A stretch of 8,563 nt of DNA from SZUA-359 sp039809125 (GTDB lineage: Bacteria > Patescibacteriota > Saccharimonadia > Saccharimonadales > Saccharimonadaceae): positions 1 through 8,563 of the forward strand of contig JBDHUM010000025.1 of assembly GCA_039809125.1 (NCBI GenBank), given 5' to 3'. This document shows, piece by piece, positions 5,492-8,563 of the stretch. The translations under genes were made by a program, and so were the position numbers. The notes beneath the pieces were generated by a model. The model did not search any database, was not told where the DNA came from, and saw only the letters and a program-made list of their open reading frames with translations. Each line of letters opens with the position of its first letter. The first letter of the stretch is position 1.

Positions 5492-6280
5492 CTAAAGTTT
5501 TATCTCAGCAAGCGTAGCGGTCAACTTATCGAGCTTTGGGCTTAGTAAGGCATTTGAAGCTGCTTCAACAGTAGCGAATCCTTGATAGCTATGGTCAAGT
5601 GCATCAGTTGCACCAGTAAACTCTTGCTTATTTTTTGCTGTGTGCGCTTGCTCTAGCTTAATCCAGTTAGTAGTAACGTCTGTCACTACCGCCTCAGCCC
5701 GATCCTTAACTGGAGTATACTCTTTGCTTGTATTCATTGATTTAATTTTATTGAGTGTTTCTTCAGCTGCTTTCTTTGCTTTAGACCATGTCTCTTCGGT
5801 CAGCTCTTTGCCTGCTCCATTCAACCCTGACAAAATATCTGATAAACTATTCTCGTTCTTGATCAGTGGTAGAAGCTGCTGTACCAATGGCTTAGTGGCT
5901 TGGATCGCCGTCTTCTTCGCTTTACACGACACTAGCATGCTTGTGTTCTGCGGAATAACACTTTGCCAGGAATACCACCACTCAGTTTGACATAACTTAT
6001 CTACCTCGTCGTAGCGCTCATTAAGGCTCTCGAGAGCCTTAAGGCGATCTCCACGTGAACTCGCTTGTCCCATCACTATCTTAAGATCTCTATTCACGTT
6101 CCCAAAAACAGCATCCGAATGACTCTTCATATTTTTCCATGCGAAAAAACTCATTAATACATACAATAAAATAATTCCCAAAATCACTCCAGCAACCACC
6201 AGACCCTGCCTACGCTTATACAAAGGTTGTCGATTTTTCTCTGCAGTAGCTTGTGGCTCTATTTCTTTATGTCGTCTCAT
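5492..6280 (-). CDS. Single-pass membrane protein of unknown family
   Basis: I do not recognise a family. The 262-residue protein has a basic cytoplasmic N-terminus (MRRHK, KRR), one membrane helix at about 26-47 and a C-terminal extracytoplasmic part of about 210 residues that is largely helical and charged, without low-complexity repeats. C97 and C119 flank a Trp/Tyr-rich stretch (TEWWYSW) and could form a disulfide. The start at 6280 is chosen over an in-frame ATG at 6328 because it has a ribosome binding site (AGGA, eight bases upstream) and avoids a 46-base overlap with the preceding gene, whose stop lies two bases before it. That tight spacing means cotranscription and probably coupling with the DUF3152 peptidase, which is also extracytoplasmic, so a joint role at the cell surface is plausible but not shown. 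Confidence 0.8.
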   Translation of the reverse strand: MRRHKEIEPQATAEKNRQPLYKRRQGLVVAGVILGIILLYVLMSFFAWKNMKSHSDAVFGNVNRDLKIVMGQASSRGDRLKALESLNERYDEVDKLCQTEWWYSWQSVIPQNTSMLVSCKAKKTAIQATKPLVQQLLPLIKNENSLSDILSGLNGAGKELTEETWSKAKKAAEETLNKIKSMNTSKEYTPVKDRAEAVVTDVTTNWIKLEQAHTAKNKQEFTGATDALDHSYQGFATVEAASNALLSPKLDKLTATLAEIKL

Positions 6281-6282
6281 AC

Positions 6283-7011
6283 TTATATTCCTAACATTGT
6301 TGACCATAGTTCGCTTGCCAGTGGCCATGGATTAAAATTACAGCCTTGCAAGCTAATCGATTGCTGCTGCATTACCGGTGCTGGGTTACTGCTGCCGCTA
6401 CAGTAAGAGTGGTCATGCCCTAGCCAATGACCTGTCTCGTGATTAATTACCATGTGCCGATAATCGCGCAAACTGCCTCCGGCCTGATTCCATGATGGAG
6501 TAGCTCCGAGCCAACGATCTTGATTAATCACCACATAGCGTCCTGCTCGACAACTATAGTCGACACTACATCCAGAAGAAAACGTCGGTAACTGGTTTGC
6601 CTCAGCAAGCACAAGAGTAAACTGACCGCCAGAAGGAACTTCGTTAAATTGTACATTCATCCGAGCCCACCCTCTCCCGTCATTTAGGGTTTGGTTAGCG
6701 AGCGTTCGAAATTCACTAACACTTGCGGTGACGGCGCCTCTTGTCGTAACATCGTATGACACCATTATAGTCGTTCCGTTACTATGGCGTCGCCGTGATT
6801 CGCTCACCCGTGCTTCTTCAGCTGCCAGTTGCTCTTTAAGCCATTTCGGTTGCTCAATTTTAGGCGCAGCTAGAGAGACGACTGTTTCGTCCAGATTACT
6901 GAGCTCTTGTTTTTTTAGTGCTGCACCTTGCTGTCCATTCATCGCACCAAACACAGCAGCGCCGAACGCCACCAAGACCATCACACCATATTTTATCTGA
7001 TGCAACTTCAT
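6283..7011 (-). CDS. DUF3152-type metzincin-like extracytoplasmic metallopeptidase
   Basis: The 242-residue protein has a hydrophobic signal peptide or anchor at about 7-25, a charged linker (about 35-78) and a catalytic domain. The zinc site HETGHWLGHDH at 191-201 fits the metzincin pattern HExxHxxGxxH (H191, E192, H195, H201), and a methionine (M214 in PAPVMQQQ) sits where the Met-turn is expected. The stretch from the YVVIN strand to the NPWP end resembles DUF3152, a family known mainly from Actinobacteria. Four cysteines (148, 154, 204, 224) could form two disulfides, consistent with export. The ATG at 7011 is taken as start; an in-frame GTG at 7020 adds three residues, and neither has a convincing Shine-Dalgarno. 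It is followed after two bases by the membrane-protein gene. Substrate unknown; in a surface-living organism it may act on its own or a host's envelope proteins (inference). Confidence 0.88.
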   Translation of the reverse strand: MKLHQIKYGVMVLVAFGAAVFGAMNGQQGAALKKQELSNLDETVVSLAAPKIEQPKWLKEQLAAEEARVSESRRRHSNGTTIMVSYDVTTRGAVTASVSEFRTLANQTLNDGRGWARMNVQFNEVPSGGQFTLVLAEANQLPTFSSGCSVDYSCRAGRYVVINQDRWLGATPSWNQAGGSLRDYRHMVINHETGHWLGHDHSYCSGSSNPAPVMQQQSISLQGCNFNPWPLASELWSTMLGI

Positions 7012-7020
7012 ATCTGTCAC

Positions 7021-7103
7021 TATTTTACTTCATCATCGTCCATAATGCACTGCGATAATGCAGCAAAATCTTGTCAATACTAAGCTCGAGTGCATATCTT
7101 GCA
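7021..7103. other. Intergenic stretch with GATAATGCA repeats
   Basis: The gap between the permease and the metallopeptidase genes holds GATAATGCA (7054-7062) with its exact complement TGCATTATC (7100-7108), 37 bases apart, and a second ATAATGC (7042-7048). A TTGACA is present on the minus strand (7077-7072) but no -10 box at proper spacing. No clear terminator or promoter; the genes may be cotranscribed. Confidence 0.35.
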
Positions 7104-7841
7104 TTATCTAAAGAATGAACCAATAAGTGATACTAGTGCGACCAACATAACAAAAAGAACAATGTAGTCTTGTAGTCGTTTCGGAAATTTAAGACTGAGG
7201 TGCCTTCCGATATATGTTGCAGCTACAATTACTGGAAATACAGCGAGGACAGGCCAAGTCATCGCAAATGTCAAATCACCCGATACAACACGAACACCAC
7301 TTGCAAGTGCAAAATTTGCCATCCCAACCCAAGCAGTTGTCCCATGAATATGCTGAACACTCAGACCTTTACTGTACAAATACCCGTTACGTAAATCTGC
7401 CCCTGATATTCCCGTTCCTTGAAGTGCACCTGACAATAAACCAATAAATGTTGCTCCATGCTTAGTCGATGTCTTTTTTGCTTCAGGCGCAGCGTCAAAA
7501 ATTGCCGCCAGTTTTTTATAAATGAAGTAGAGGAGAAATGCAAGAATAATTATAGCGATTACATGAGTGTTAATACCTACGAGAAAAACACTTCCTATCA
7601 GAGCACCTCCAAGTGATGCGGGAAGTAATTGCTTGACCAATCTCCATTCGGTGTATTTGCGAAATAAATAAACTCGAGGAATATTGGATATACAATAAAA
7701 TACTGTGGCGACCGCGACCGCATCTTTTGCTCCGACAAAGCCAGCCATAATTGGAGTAATCGTCGAAGAGCCGAAAGCTGGAACTAGTATATTTAATAGT
7801 GTAAACACACCGAGAGTGAGACCCAGGAGTACGTATGACAT
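7104..7841 (-). CDS. TauE/SafE-family membrane permease
   Basis: This 245-residue, very hydrophobic protein has about seven to eight membrane helices and the two-fold repeat of the TauE/SafE (DUF81) family, whose characterised members export sulfite, sulfoacetate or related small anions. Repeat 1 opens at LGLTLGVFTLLNILVPAFGSS (about 6-26) with a Pro in the re-entrant part (TITPIM); repeat 2 opens at IGLLSGALQGTGISGADLRN, a close match to the family signature GxxSGxxGxG. The linker between the halves is charged (EAKKTSTKHG). The substrate cannot be told. The ATG at 7841 is preferred to one at 7916, which would overlap the rRNA terminator and add a non-hydrophobic extension. An extended -10 box ends eight bases upstream, so the mRNA may be leaderless. 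It heads the three-gene minus-strand group down to 5492. Confidence 0.85.
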   Translation of the reverse strand: MSYVLLGLTLGVFTLLNILVPAFGSSTITPIMAGFVGAKDAVAVATVFYCISNIPRVYLFRKYTEWRLVKQLLPASLGGALIGSVFLVGINTHVIAIIILAFLLYFIYKKLAAIFDAAPEAKKTSTKHGATFIGLLSGALQGTGISGADLRNGYLYSKGLSVQHIHGTTAWVGMANFALASGVRVVSGDLTFAMTWPVLAVFPVIVAATYIGRHLSLKFPKRLQDYIVLFVMLVALVSLIGSFFR

Positions 7842-7848
7842 GTCGCTA

Positions 7849-7857
7849 ATTATAACA
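7849..7857 (-). promoter_or_regulatory. Extended -10 promoter of the permease gene
   Basis: TGTTATAAT (7857-7849 on the minus strand) is a TGn-extended perfect -10 box. No -35 box is seen at 17 bases (CGATCG), as is usual for extended -10 promoters. The start would fall at or within a base or two of the ATG at 7841. Confidence 0.55.
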
Positions 7858-7910
7858 AACCTTGTTTTAATCGATCGATAGAAAGAACCCCTTGTCCCTC
7901 TAGCGTATAA

Positions 7911-7939
7911 AAGCAAAAACCACCCTTTCGGGTGGTTTT
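7911..7939 (-). terminator. rRNA operon terminator
   Basis: AAAACCACCC (7916-7925) pairs with GGGTGGTTTT (7930-7939). On the minus strand the loop is the GNRA tetraloop GAAA and the stem is followed by TTTTTGCTTTT. It lies just after the 5S rRNA and before the permease gene, in the right place to end the rRNA transcript. Confidence 0.92.
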
Positions 7940-7947
7940 ATGCATAA

Positions 7948-8056
7948 TTCGGCACCGTGCTAGTTTCCCACTTGTGGCAGTATAATCGCCGCTACGAGGC
8001 TTAACTGCTGTGTTCGGAATGAGAACAGGTGTTTCCCTCGCGCCATGGGCACCGAA
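7948..8056 (-). rRNA. rrf: 5S ribosomal RNA
   Basis: The minus strand carries the 5S core CCGAACACAGCAGTTAAGCC and closes its terminal helix: TTCGGTGCC at the 5' end (8056-8048) pairs with GGTGCCGAA at the 3' end (7956-7948), including two G.U pairs. The ends were placed from this helix, giving 109 nt, slightly short for a 5S. It follows the 23S gene in the same orientation. Confidence 0.95.
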
Positions 8057-8236
8057 GTAAGGCTTGCTCCTCTATAGATAACACTCTGGTCTATCTAGGG
8101 AAAAGCCTCGCTTCGACGTCCATTATTAGCATCGGTTTGTAAAAATTGACGTGGTGATATGTGATTCTCACCAATTACTAGTCAAGTCTACCCCGTCCTA
8201 TTAGCTAATGCAAGCATTAGCATGAAAGGACAAGGA
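8057..8236 (-). other. 23S-5S internal transcribed spacer
   Basis: The spacer is about 180 bases and holds no tRNA. It contains several stems: GCTAATG/CATTAGC (8204-8210 with 8215-8221) inside GTCCT/AGGAC (8195-8199 with 8227-8231) directly beyond the 23S end, GGTGA/TCACC (8153-8157 with 8168-8172), and AGGCTT/AAGCCT (8060-8065 with 8103-8108) enclosing TAGATA/TATCTA. These are likely processing structures. Confidence 0.7.

Positions 8237-8563
<327 letters not shown>

Noticed and set aside
5351..5545. 64-residue plus-strand frame over the small-RNA region
   Set aside because: Its ATG lies upstream of the predicted transcription start and inside the promoter spacer, and the frame runs through the terminator hairpin into antisense sequence.
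8057..8236. tRNA gene in the 23S-5S spacer
   Set aside because: No cloverleaf, no T-loop GTTCRA-type motif and no CCA-proximal acceptor stem could be found.

Overview
The window looks like a chromosomal segment of a streamlined ultrasmall bacterium of the Candidate Phyla Radiation, most likely Candidatus Saccharibacteria (TM7). The reasons are a compact IF-2 with a very short N-terminal region, a four-domain ribosomal protein S1, a KGG-repeat small basic protein, an LPXTG surface protein, a DUF3152-type metallopeptidase of a kind best known from Actinobacteria, short intergenic gaps and moderate GC. All reading frames are intact under the standard genetic code, which argues against the UGA-recoding CPR lineages. 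The phylum assignment is an inference; the 3' end of the 23S rRNA at the right edge could settle it.

Layout from left to right. Positions 1-3558, minus strand: a surface or envelope protein with two membrane segments and an LPQTG sorting signal, then rpsA (S1), then infB (IF-2, cut by the left window edge). rpsA has its own strong promoter just after the LPXTG gene, and infB probably shares the rpsA transcript. Positions 3656-4898, plus strand: a ROK-family sugar kinase-like protein, overlapped by 41 bases by a small HELGH metallopeptidase-like protein with a C-terminal zinc ribbon. The divergent promoters of the LPXTG and ROK genes appear to share one palindromic -35 hexamer. Positions 4971-5298, minus strand: a 68-residue KGG-repeat protein with a sigma70-like promoter and a leader that holds a possible 13-residue leader peptide inside an attenuator-like hairpin. 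Positions 5334-5480, plus strand: a promoter, three hairpins and a terminator without an open reading frame, a good candidate for an unannotated small RNA of about 110 nt. Positions 5492-7841, minus strand: a TauE/SafE-like permease, a DUF3152 metzincin-like secreted peptidase and a single-pass membrane protein of unknown family, the last two separated by 2 bases. Positions 7915-8563, minus strand: the end of an rRNA operon (23S 3' end, structured spacer, 5S, intrinsic terminator).

Taken together the window holds translation machinery (rRNA, S1, IF-2) interleaved with envelope and host-interface genes (LPXTG protein, extracytoplasmic metallopeptidase plus membrane partner, anion-type permease) and a sugar-kinase/metallopeptidase pair. 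The least explained parts are the candidate small RNA and the leader of the KGG gene, which lie back to back between 5178 and 5491.
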